From: an uncultured Solirubrobacteraceae bacterium
GTDB taxonomy: Bacteria > Actinomycetota > Thermoleophilia > Solirubrobacterales > Solirubrobacteraceae
Direction: 5' to 3'
DNA length: 9,951 bases
NCBI GenBank assembly: GCA_955652345.1
Contig: CATPBV010000319.1
Location: 1 to 9,951 of the forward strand
Position 1 is the stretch's first letter, and every line of letters begins with the position of its first letter. The translations under genes and the position numbers were made by a program. Shown here piece by piece: positions 1-5,704 of the stretch. The notes under the pieces were generated by a model. The model did no database searches. It was not told the origin of the DNA and was given only the letters and a program-made list of their open reading frames with translations.

Positions 1-2
1 CT

Positions 3-173
3 TACGCCGAGTCGGCCGAGCGGGCGGTCTCGATCCTCGACTACCGCCCGGATCTCGCCGCGGACTATCTTGCGGTCGCAGACGAGCTCCTGCGCCGGCT
101 TGGAATGCACGAGCCCCGCCAGCGGCTCGAAGGTCTGGCGGGGCGCTTTCCTGCGGCGGCCGTCAGCTCATAG
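3..173 (+). CDS. C-terminal end of an unidentified protein (5' end outside window)
   Basis: An open frame enters from the left edge and ends at TAG 171-173, giving 56 residues. Nearly every codon has G or C in the third position, as in the certain genes of this window, so I take it as real coding sequence. The visible part begins YAESAERAVSILDYRPD and continues with a probable amphipathic helix containing DYLAVADELLRRLG, followed by a short polar tail. No catalytic motif or membrane segment is visible and I do not recognise the family. The gene converges on the ABC permease, with only 9 bp between the two stop codons. No clear hairpin terminator fits in that gap; only the palindrome CCCGGG at 174-179 lies there. 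Confidence 0.65.
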   Translation, partial: YAESAERAVSILDYRPDLAADYLAVADELLRRLGMHEPRQRLEGLAGRFPAAAVSS

Positions 174-182
174 CCCGGGTCC

Positions 183-959
183 TCACACGGACCGCTGATA
201 GGCCCGAAACGCGCGCGTGGCAAACGCCAGGCACAGCGCCATCAGCGCCGCAAGGAACCCGGCCCGCGACGCGACCGTCCCCCAGTCGACGTTGGTCGAG
301 GTGGCAGCGCGACCGGCGACCACCGCCCAGTTGAGCGGATTGAAGTCCGAGATCACGCGGATCCGGTGCGGGATCAGGTTGCTCGCGAGGAACGCGGAGG
401 ACATGAACGTCAGCGGCAGCAACACGAACTGGACCGCCCCGATCAGCGCCTCCTCTTGACGCGCGATCAGGGCGAAGCCGTTAGACAGCGCGCCGAACGC
501 GCCTCCCAGGATCGCCGCGACCGCGAGCAGTGCCGCGACCCCGACCACCCCTCCGGGTAAGGTCGCGCCGACCAGCAGCGCGAGGACGACGATGATCACC
601 GACTGGATGAGGACCACGACCGCCTCCTTGACGAGCCGCCCGAGGATCAGCGCCTCGCGCCGGACCGGCGAGACCAGGAATCGGTCGGTGACTCCCTTGT
701 TGAGATCCTCGATCAGCGCCATCCCGCTCCAGCCGGAGGAGAACAACGCAGACATCGCGACCACGCCGGGGACGAGGAAGCCGATGTAGGAGCCGTGGGC
801 GTGGAAGCCGGGAATCTCGATCACCTTCTTGAACAGCGTCCCGAAAAGGAGCAGCCAGATCACCGGTTGCACGAGCGTGACCGCCACGAACCATGGCTGG
901 CGCCAGAGCTCTCGCAGATGACGGATCGCCATGTAGAGGGTGTGTCGAACAGTCGTCAT
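183..959 (-). CDS. ABC-2 type transporter permease (DrrB-like)
   Basis: This is the membrane half of an ABC exporter, 258 residues long, normal for the ABC-2/DrrB family. Hydrophobic segments fall near residues 23-43, 58-77, 108-131, 137-160, 171-192 and 231-247, giving the usual six spans. A conserved cytoplasmic stretch around 81-112 contains LIEDLNKGVTDRFLVSP, typical of ABC-2 permeases. The ATG at 959 is chosen because a full GGAGGTGA ribosome binding site lies just upstream (971 down to 964) and because the start overlaps the ATPase stop as ATGA, a sign of translational coupling. The frame stays open far upstream (to about 1406), but that part only shadows the ATPase gene. It probably pairs with the upstream-encoded ATPase to export a hydrophobic compound or drug; the substrate cannot be read from sequence. 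Confidence 0.93.
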   Translation of the reverse strand: MTTVRHTLYMAIRHLRELWRQPWFVAVTLVQPVIWLLLFGTLFKKVIEIPGFHAHGSYIGFLVPGVVAMSALFSSGWSGMALIEDLNKGVTDRFLVSPVRREALILGRLVKEAVVVLIQSVIIVVLALLVGATLPGGVVGVAALLAVAAILGGAFGALSNGFALIARQEEALIGAVQFVLLPLTFMSSAFLASNLIPHRIRVISDFNPLNWAVVAGRAATSTNVDWGTVASRAGFLAALMALCLAFATRAFRAYQRSV

Positions 960-1927
960 TGCTTCACCTCCGCTGCTTCCGCCTCGGCCGCGTCGAACGT
1001 GCGGCCCGTGAATCTCAGGTACACGTCGTCGAGCGACGGCCGCGCCACCCGCACCGACGCGACGGTGACGCCGTGCGCCTCGAGTGCTTGGAGCACGACC
1101 GGGACCGCTCTGCCTCCGTCCTCGGCACGCGCACGCAGCGCGCGACCGGTGACCGTCACATCCCGCACGCCGTCGACTCGCTCGAGCGCGGCGTGGACGG
1201 CGCCATTGGATTCGGCTGCCAGCTCGACCTGGATCGCGTCGCCGCGCAGCTCGCGCTTGAGCTCGTCGGGAGTGCCCTCGCCAACAACCTTGCCGCGGTC
1301 GACGATCGCCAGCCGCGAGGCGAGCTGATCGGCCTCTTCGAGATAGTGAGTGGTCAACAGCACCGTGATCCCCCTGTCGCTCGACAGCCGCCGAATCTCG
1401 TCCCACATCTGCGCGCGAACTTCGGGATCCAGCCCGGTCGACGGCTCGTCGAGGAACAGCACCCGCGGGTCGTGGACGAGCGCCATCGCGATGTCGAGGC
1501 GGCGCTGCATGCCGCCCGAGTAGCCCTTGGCGATCCGATCGGCGGCGTCGGCGAGCCCGAACTGGTCGAGCAGCTCGCTTGCCCGTCGCTCGAGCGGGGT
1601 GCCCCCCATGCCGTACAGCTGGCCCTGCAACCGAACGTTCTCGCGGCCAGTGGCCTGGACGTCGACGCCGGAACCCTGCGTGACCACACCGATTGTGCGG
1701 CGCACCCTGTCGGGCTGGTTTGTCACGTCGATCCCCATCACCCGGGCATGGCCGGAGTCCGGTGTGGCGAGGGTGGTGAGGATCTTGACCGTGGTCGACT
1801 TGCCGGCCCCGTTTGGGCCGAGCAGTCCAAACACGGTCCCCTGCTCGACGGCGAACGAAAGCCCGTCGAGCGCCGTCACGTCCTTCGGATATTTCTTGAC
1901 GAGGTTCGTCGCCTCGATCGCATGCAT
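956..1927 (-). CDS. ABC transporter ATP-binding protein, daunorubicin-resistance (DrrA) type
   Basis: ATPase subunit of an exporter, 323 residues from the chosen ATG. Visible motifs: Walker A GPNGAGKST at 37-45, Q-loop Gln84, signature YSGGMQRR at 136-143, Walker B VLFLDE at 156-161 followed by PSTGLDP, and H-loop His194 in LLTTHYLEEAD. After about residue 230 comes the extra C-terminal domain found in DrrA-type ATPases, ending in a conserved SLDDVYLRFTGR element. An in-frame GTG lies 12 bp upstream (1939), but it sits inside the GGAGGTGA ribosome binding site at 1943-1936, whose ideal 8-nt spacing points to the ATG at 1927. The gene overlaps the permease by 4 bp and diverges from a MarR regulator. 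Family members export drugs, antibiotics or lipids; a MarR partner fits a drug-inducible pump, which is inference. Confidence 0.95.
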   Translation of the reverse strand: MHAIEATNLVKKYPKDVTALDGLSFAVEQGTVFGLLGPNGAGKSTTVKILTTLATPDSGHARVMGIDVTNQPDRVRRTIGVVTQGSGVDVQATGRENVRLQGQLYGMGGTPLERRASELLDQFGLADAADRIAKGYSGGMQRRLDIAMALVHDPRVLFLDEPSTGLDPEVRAQMWDEIRRLSSDRGITVLLTTHYLEEADQLASRLAIVDRGKVVGEGTPDELKRELRGDAIQVELAAESNGAVHAALERVDGVRDVTVTGRALRARAEDGGRAVPVVLQALEAHGVTVASVRVARPSLDDVYLRFTGRTFDAAEAEAAEVKQ

Positions 1928-1935
1928 CTGCTCAG

Positions 1936-1943
1936 TCACCTCC
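1936..1943 (-). promoter_or_regulatory. Strong ribosome binding site that fixes the ATPase start
   Basis: On the minus strand bases 1943-1936 read GGAGGTGA, an 8-of-8 match to the anti-Shine-Dalgarno tail. It stands 8 nt before ATG 1927-1925. The upstream GTG (1939-1937) overlaps this site and therefore cannot be served by it. Confidence 0.85.
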
Positions 1944-1963
1944 GGCTTCGGCTGTAGGATGTC

Positions 1964-1993
1964 TTGATAGATCGTTATCTTACTAACTAAGAT
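1964..1993 (+). promoter_or_regulatory. Promoter of the marR-type gene
   Basis: TTGATA (1964-1969), an 18-bp spacer and TAAGAT (1988-1993) form a good sigma-70-type promoter. The -10 ends 6 nt before the ATG at 2000 and no Shine-Dalgarno sequence is present, so the transcript is probably leaderless. The -10 is the right arm of the palindrome, implying autorepression. Confidence 0.7.
1977..1993. promoter_or_regulatory. Palindromic operator, probable MarR binding site
   Basis: Bases 1977-1993 read ATCTTA-CTAAC-TAAGAT, a perfect 6-bp inverted repeat with a 5-bp spacer, in the 72-bp gap between divergent marR and exporter genes. It is AT-rich in an otherwise very GC-rich window. MarR dimers typically bind palindromes of about this size between themselves and a divergent target. 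Both arms also serve as likely -10 hexamers, so a bound dimer would cover both promoters. Binding by the adjacent regulator is inferred. Confidence 0.75.
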
Positions 1994-2006
1994 TCTTCGA
2001 TGTCAA
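1977..2006 (-). promoter_or_regulatory. Promoter of the ABC exporter operon
   Basis: On the minus strand TTGACA (2006-2001, a perfect -35 consensus), an 18-bp spacer and TAAGAT (1982-1977) form a strong promoter. Transcription should begin near 1970, giving a leader of roughly 43 nt before ATG 1927. The -35 lies inside the first three codons of the divergent marR gene and the -10 is the left arm of the palindrome. Confidence 0.7.
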
Positions 2007-2503
2007 GGAAATCTACGCGTGAGCAATTGCTGGCCGAGCTGGGCGACGAGGTTCGAGCCAGCCAGCGGGTGACCGACGTCCACGACGATGTGCTGTGTGA
2101 GCTGCTTGGCATCAACCGGACCGACGCGCGCTGCCTGGACATCCTCGACCAGGGCGGACGGATGACCGCGGGCCAGCTCGCGACCGCCAGCGCCCTGAGC
2201 ACCGGAGCCGTCACTGCTGTGGTCGACCGGCTCGAACGGGTGGGCTACGCACGTCGTGTGTCCGACCCGGCCGACCGCCGCCGCGTCGTGGTTGAGCCCA
2301 CCCCGGCCGCCCGCGAGCGCTCGTGGGAGCTGATGGGACCGCTCGCCGAGGAGGGCGCTCGATTGGCCGAGCCCTACAGCGACGAGCAGCTGCAGATGTT
2401 CCTTGACTTCACCCGGCTGGCCAGGGGAGTACAGGAGCGCCATACGGAGTGGCTCCGCGAACGTCTGTGGGAGCGCGAGTCAGGCGCGGTCAAAGCTCCC
2501 TGA
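2000..2503 (+). CDS. MarR-family transcriptional regulator
   Basis: A 167-residue DNA-binding protein of the MarR winged-helix family, which bind palindromic DNA as dimers and often release it when a small ligand binds. The centre shows the family pattern: a helix pair around 45-66 (DARCLDILDQGGRMTAGQLA), the recognition helix around 67-80 (STGAVTAVVDRLERVGYARR region) and a wing with DPADRRR at 89-95. The C-terminal half is helical, fitting the dimerisation region. The start at 2000 lacks a ribosome binding site but follows a -10 box by 6 nt, which supports a leaderless message. It is divergent from the DrrA-type exporter and very probably controls it. Its last 14 bp overlap the end of convergent thrB. 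Confidence 0.93.
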   Translation: MSRKSTREQLLAELGDEVRASQRVTDVHDDVLCELLGINRTDARCLDILDQGGRMTAGQLATASALSTGAVTAVVDRLERVGYARRVSDPADRRRVVVEPTPAARERSWELMGPLAEEGARLAEPYSDEQLQMFLDFTRLARGVQERHTEWLRERLWERESGAVKAP

Positions 2504-3347
2504 CGTCCGCCCCCTGCGGCTCGATCGAGGCTCTCATGACCGTGGCCCAGCCTTCGGTCTCGCGAGACAGCGCTTCGATGACCGCTCCAGTCTGCTCGTA
2601 GCGACACCACACGAGCACGGTCGGACCCGCGCCCGAGATCGTCGCGCCGAGGGCGCCGAAGGCTGTGGCGCGCTCGACCAGCTCCGCTGAGCGGGGATAC
2701 AGGTGCGCGCGATGAGGCTGATGCAGGCGATCGTGGAGACCCGCTGCGATCAGGTCCCAATCCGCGGTGGCGAGTCCCAACATCAGCGTCGACGCATGGG
2801 CGATGTTGAACACCGCGTCGGCGAGCGGGACGGTCGCCGGGAGCGCGGCACGGGCGGTCTCGGTGCGAACCGCCTCGGCTGGGACCACGACCGCGGCCTC
2901 CAGGCCCATCGGCGGCTCGAGCCGGTGCACGCGGAGGCCCTCGCAGATCACGATGCCGCCCTCCAGGGCCGCCGCGGCGTTGTCGGGATGGCCCTCCAGC
3001 TCACTGGCGAGCGACAGCACGTCGACGTCGAGCTCGAACAGGTGGTCGGCAGCCAGCAGGCCGGCGACTATCGCGGCCGCGCTTGCACCAAGCCCACCGC
3101 TGAGGGGGATGCTCGAGGAGATCCGGAACTCGAAGCCGTCGGCCGGGTGCAGTCGCTCAAACGCCTCGACGACGAGGTTGGAGCGGTCGCGCGGGATGTC
3201 GAGATCCGTCTGCACCGCGAAGGTGCCCGTCTCCCGCACCTCCAGCTCGAGATGGATGGAGAGCGCGGCGGCCAGGACGTCGAACCCCGGTCCGAGATTG
3301 GCAGAAGATGCGGGAACCCTTACCACTCGCCGGCGGGCGAGCGTCAC
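2490..3347 (-). CDS. thrB: Homoserine kinase
   Basis: Phosphorylates homoserine with ATP, the step before threonine synthase. The 285-residue product is a GHMP kinase: N-terminal VPASSANLGPGFDVLAAAL at 11-29, the ATP-binding loop PLSGGLGASAAA at 81-92, EGHPDNAAAALEGG at 118-131, and C-terminal SGAGPTVLVW at 238-247. The loop has GLGASA where many relatives have GLGSSA; this is a mild variation and does not suggest inactivity. The frame continues open to 3389, but the GTG at 3347 overlaps the thrC stop as GTGA and places the conserved start motif at the usual distance from the N-terminus. No strong ribosome binding site precedes it, so translation is probably coupled to thrC. The stop lies inside the end of the opposing marR gene. 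Confidence 0.95.
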   Translation of the reverse strand: MTLARRRVVRVPASSANLGPGFDVLAAALSIHLELEVRETGTFAVQTDLDIPRDRSNLVVEAFERLHPADGFEFRISSSIPLSGGLGASAAAIVAGLLAADHLFELDVDVLSLASELEGHPDNAAAALEGGIVICEGLRVHRLEPPMGLEAAVVVPAEAVRTETARAALPATVPLADAVFNIAHASTLMLGLATADWDLIAAGLHDRLHQPHRAHLYPRSAELVERATAFGALGATISGAGPTVLVWCRYEQTGAVIEALSRETEGWATVMRASIEPQGADVREL

Positions 3348-4360
3348 TGGAGCACCGCCCGCTCGAGCGCGCTCAGCTCGGGCTCGCACGAAATCGCGCC
3401 GGCCGCGTTGCCAACCGCGATCTCGGGGTCCTTCAAACCGTGCCCGGTGAGCACGCAGACCACCCGCCTCGCGTCCTGCGCGCCGTGGGCGAGCAGCCCC
3501 GCGACTCCCGCAGCGGACGCCGGCTCGCAGAAGATCCCCTCCGCCCCCGCGAGGAACCGGTAGGCCTCGAGGATCTGCCCGTCGCTCACCGCGGCGACGG
3601 TGCCGCCCGACGAGCGCATCGCATCCATCGCCTCCTCCCAGCGCGCGGGATTACCAATCCGGATGGCGCTGGCGATCGTCGTGGGATGCTCGACCGGTGC
3701 CCCACGGACCAGCGGCGCTGCCCCCTCGGCCTGAAAGCCGAGCATCCGCGGGCGTCGCCCGGATTCGGTGAAGCCGAGCCAGTAGGCGGTGATGTTGCCC
3801 GCGTTGCCGACCGGGAGGCAGACGGCGTCGAGCTCGCCGGCGAGCGCCTCGACCACCTCGAACGCGGCCGTCTTCTGTCCTTGGAGCCGGAAGTCGTTGA
3901 CGGAGTTGACCAGCGAGATCGGCTGTCGTTCGACCAGCTCCCGGACGAGCGTCAGCGCCGCGTCGAAGTTGGCCTTGAGCGCAATCACCCGGGCGCCGTG
4001 CACCAGCGCCTGCGCGAGCTTGCCCATCGCGATGTTGCCCTCCGGGACGACCACGGCGCAACGCAACCCGGCGCGGGCGGCATATGCGGCCGCCGAGGCC
4101 GCGGTGTTCCCCGTAGAGGCGCACACGACCGCCGTGGCGCCCTCGCGCACGGCGGCCGACACAGCGGTGGTCATGCCCCGGTCCTTGAAGGAGCCGGTCG
4201 GGTTGGCGCCCTCGAGCTTCAGCCAGACCTCGACGCCGGCCCGCTCGGACAGACGTGGGGCCAGCACCAGCGGCGTGTTGCCCTCGCCAAGCGAGACGAC
4301 GGGGTCACCGGGAGCGAATGGCAGCCGGTCGCGATAGCGCTCGATGATTCCGTTCACCAC
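3344..4360 (-). CDS. thrC: Threonine synthase
   Basis: PLP-dependent enzyme that converts O-phosphohomoserine to threonine and phosphate, the last step of the pathway. The 338-residue protein has the short bacterial/actinobacterial form. GEGNTPL is at 25-31, the PLP-binding lysine is Lys59 in PTGSFKDRGM, the phosphate-contacting region ASTGNTAASAAAYAARAG is at 81-98, and the glycine-rich cofactor loop PVGNAGN is at 183-189. The gene starts with tandem GTG codons (4360 and 4357); either could be used, and only a weak GGGGCGG site precedes them. It overlaps thrB by 4 bp (GTGA). Unlike the usual arrangement, it is separated from hom by two other genes and preceded by 251 bp without a gene. Confidence 0.96.
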   Translation of the reverse strand: MVNGIIERYRDRLPFAPGDPVVSLGEGNTPLVLAPRLSERAGVEVWLKLEGANPTGSFKDRGMTTAVSAAVREGATAVVCASTGNTAASAAAYAARAGLRCAVVVPEGNIAMGKLAQALVHGARVIALKANFDAALTLVRELVERQPISLVNSVNDFRLQGQKTAAFEVVEALAGELDAVCLPVGNAGNITAYWLGFTESGRRPRMLGFQAEGAAPLVRGAPVEHPTTIASAIRIGNPARWEEAMDAMRSSGGTVAAVSDGQILEAYRFLAGAEGIFCEPASAAGVAGLLAHGAQDARRVVCVLTGHGLKDPEIAVGNAAGAISCEPELSALERAVLQ

Positions 4361-4389
4361 GCGTGCGACCGCCCCGGGGCCATCTGACG

Positions 4390-4395
4390 AGCATA
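4390..4395 (-). promoter_or_regulatory. Possible -10 box for thrC-thrB
   Basis: The minus strand reads TATGCT at 4395-4390, fitting TANNNT, about 30 nt before the thrC start. No convincing -35 hexamer stands 16-19 bp further upstream, so this is only a candidate. Confidence 0.35.
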
Positions 4396-4437
4396 ACTTC
4401 TGAGGCGGTCCGGCCCCGAGGTCGCCGTGAATGTGCT

Positions 4438-4540
4438 TAACGCGTCACGGTACGTACCGAGCGCGACGCGTGACGCATCAGGATCCTCTGGTGTGCACAG
4501 CGCGGCACGCCCGGCCGACCTCACGTGGCTTGACGCGTTA
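4438..4540. repeat. Spaced inverted repeat TAACGCGTCA ... TGACGCGTTA upstream of thrC
   Basis: TAACGCGTCA at 4438-4447 and its exact reverse complement TGACGCGTTA at 4531-4540 lie 83 bp apart. A related TGACGC element at 4471-4476 follows GACGCG in between, and the palindrome GGTACGTACC sits next to the first arm. This could be a set of regulator sites or a long-range RNA fold in the thrC leader; the sequence alone does not decide. Confidence 0.5.
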
Positions 4541-4564
4541 CGCACCCTGGCGATCAGGGGGCGA

Positions 4565-4589
4565 AAGGTCCCAGCTGGCTGGCAACCTT
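4565..4589 (-). terminator. Hairpin after the oxidoreductase gene
   Basis: Outer arms AAGGT/ACCTT and inner arms CCAG/CTGG form a 9-bp stem with a small internal bulge and a 4-nt loop, 22 bp past the oxidoreductase stop. Only three T residues follow on the transcribed strand, so terminator function is uncertain. Confidence 0.35.
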
Positions 4590-4611
4590 GGCGCGTCCTG
4601 CCTCGTCGAGC

Positions 4612-5601
4612 TCAGCGACCGACGTCGAGCACCACCTTGCCGGTGGCGCCACGGCCGTCGATCAGCTCGAGCGCCTGCGCGGCTTGCTCGAGCGGGAAGC
4701 GCGCGCCGACGATCGGGCGCACGAATCCACCCTCGATCAGGCCGGAGATCGCCTCGCCGATCTCTTGCGAGAGCTCGGCTCTCGCCAGCGCGGCCGCCCC
4801 CCAGGCGGCGCCGACCACCTCCGTGTTCCCGAGCAGCAGGCGGTTGACCTTGACCTCGGGGATCGAGCCGCCGGTAAACCCGACGACGACCACGCGGCCG
4901 CCCTCGCCCAGCGAGCGCAGGCTGTCGGTGAAGCGATCGCCGCCCACGGGGTCTAGCACGATGTCGACGCCGCCTTCAGAGAGCTCCCGCGCCTGGTCCT
5001 TCCACGGCCCGTCGGAGCGCACGACGTGATCCGCGCCCGCCTCCTGTGCTACGCGCTCCTTGTCGTCGCTCGAGACGACCGCGATCGTCCGGGCGCCGAG
5101 GCCCTTCGCCACCTGGAGCGTCGCCGTGCCCACTCCTCCCGCGGCGCCGTGCACCAGCACGGTCTCGCCCTCGGCAAGCCGGCCGCGAACCTTCAGCGCG
5201 AAGTAGGCGGTGTGGTAATTCAGCACGAGCCCGGCCGCCTGGGCATCGTCGAGCTCGCCACCGACGCGGAAGCACAGGTGCTCGGGCGCGACCGTCACTT
5301 CGGCAAACCCGCCCAGCACGCAGAACGCTGCAACCCGATCCCCAGGGGCGACGTCGGCGCCGTCCGGGGCCGAGCGGACCACCCCGGCCACCTCGGACCC
5401 CGGGACGAACGGCAGCTCGGGCTTGAGCTGATACATGCCGCGGCTCTGGAGGACCTCGGGGAATGACACGCCGGCGGCATGGACGTCGACGATCACCCCC
5501 CGACCCGGGGTGAGCATGTGCGACGCCCCGGGCTCGGATCGCTCCACGAGCTCGAGCGCGCTCTCCGGCCCATTCAGGTTGACGATCTGGATCGCCCGCA
5601 C
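4612..5601 (-). CDS. NADPH:quinone oxidoreductase-like MDR family protein
   Basis: A 329-residue medium-chain dehydrogenase/reductase resembling zinc-independent quinone oxidoreductases. The N-terminal GroES-like part includes AAGVSFPEVLQSRGMY near 42-57 and PFVPGSEVAGVV at 64-75. The nucleotide-binding part has HGAAGGVGTATLQ at 151-163, matching the NADP(H) loop of quinone reductases, then DIVLDPVGG near 213-221 and a final GKVVLDVGR. The zinc-ligand pattern of alcohol dehydrogenases is absent. Such enzymes reduce quinones or alpha,beta-unsaturated carbonyls; the substrate here is unknown. The start is GTG 5601. It is preceded either by AGGGTG with 7-nt spacing or, read as a promoter, by TAGGGT 8 nt upstream (leaderless). 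It sits between the hom and thrC blocks with no known link to threonine synthesis. Confidence 0.92.
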   Translation of the reverse strand: MRAIQIVNLNGPESALELVERSEPGASHMLTPGRGVIVDVHAAGVSFPEVLQSRGMYQLKPELPFVPGSEVAGVVRSAPDGADVAPGDRVAAFCVLGGFAEVTVAPEHLCFRVGGELDDAQAAGLVLNYHTAYFALKVRGRLAEGETVLVHGAAGGVGTATLQVAKGLGARTIAVVSSDDKERVAQEAGADHVVRSDGPWKDQARELSEGGVDIVLDPVGGDRFTDSLRSLGEGGRVVVVGFTGGSIPEVKVNRLLLGNTEVVGAAWGAAALARAELSQEIGEAISGLIEGGFVRPIVGARFPLEQAAQALELIDGRGATGKVVLDVGR

Positions 5602-5609
5602 GGGCGCGC

Positions 5610-5615
5610 ACCCTA
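5610..5615 (-). promoter_or_regulatory. Possible -10 box immediately upstream of the oxidoreductase
   Basis: The minus strand reads TAGGGT at 5615-5610, 8 nt before the GTG start. This matches the TANNNT layout of leaderless actinobacterial promoters. The same bases can be read as a weak ribosome binding site (AGGGTG), and no good -35 is visible, so the call is tentative. Confidence 0.35.
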
Positions 5616-5655
5616 CCGACCTGCGCGCGCGGATCGCACTAAGCCGGCGTCAGGC

Positions 5656-5694
5656 CCGGGACTGGGCGGACGCATCGCACGCCACCCAGCCCGG
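5656..5694 (-). terminator. GC-rich hairpin after the small repeat-protein gene
   Basis: CCGGG (5656-5660) plus CTGGG (5662-5666) pair with CCCAG (5685-5689) plus CCCGG (5690-5694). This makes a 10-bp stem with one bulged base, 10 bp past the stop of the gene ending at 5705. No T-run follows. It could be a T-less actinobacterial terminator separating the hom unit from the oxidoreductase. Confidence 0.4.
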
Positions 5695-5704
5695 ACCCTG
5701 CGAA

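Larger units (their letters stand above)
4361..4611. other. Non-coding gap upstream of thrC
   Basis: 251 bp separate the oxidoreductase stop from the thrC start. The stretch contains a hairpin just after the oxidoreductase, a spaced inverted repeat built on TGACGCGTTA, a perfect GGTACGTACC palindrome (4449-4458) and a possible -10 box for thrC. One 63-codon frame runs through it on the minus strand, but its composition and lack of a ribosome binding site argue against a gene. I see no T-box, lysine-riboswitch or leader-peptide pattern with threonine or isoleucine codon runs. Confidence 0.7.

Noticed and set aside
893..1957. Long plus-strand open frame opposite the ABC ATPase
   Set aside because: It is the antisense shadow of a gene with all ABC motifs; its product is rich in Arg, His and Pro with no domain, as expected from GC-rich reverse frames.
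3083..3110. Possible inactivating change in the homoserine kinase ATP loop (GLGASA in place of GLGSSA)
   Set aside because: Serine-to-alanine at this place is conservative and the rest of the loop and the other GHMP motifs are intact, so I treat the enzyme as functional.
3308..4387. 359-codon plus-strand frame opposite thrC
   Set aside because: Antisense shadow of a certain threonine synthase gene, with no recognisable motif, no ribosome binding site and shadow-like composition.
4354..4545. 63-codon minus-strand frame upstream of thrC as a possible leader peptide
   Set aside because: No ribosome binding site, no run of threonine or isoleucine codons, no attenuator hairpin pair, and it overlaps the thrC start out of frame.
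4361..4611. Riboswitch or T-box control of thrC
   Set aside because: I could not find the conserved sequence blocks of a lysine riboswitch or a T-box, and only short stems could be formed by eye. A covariance-model scan would settle it.
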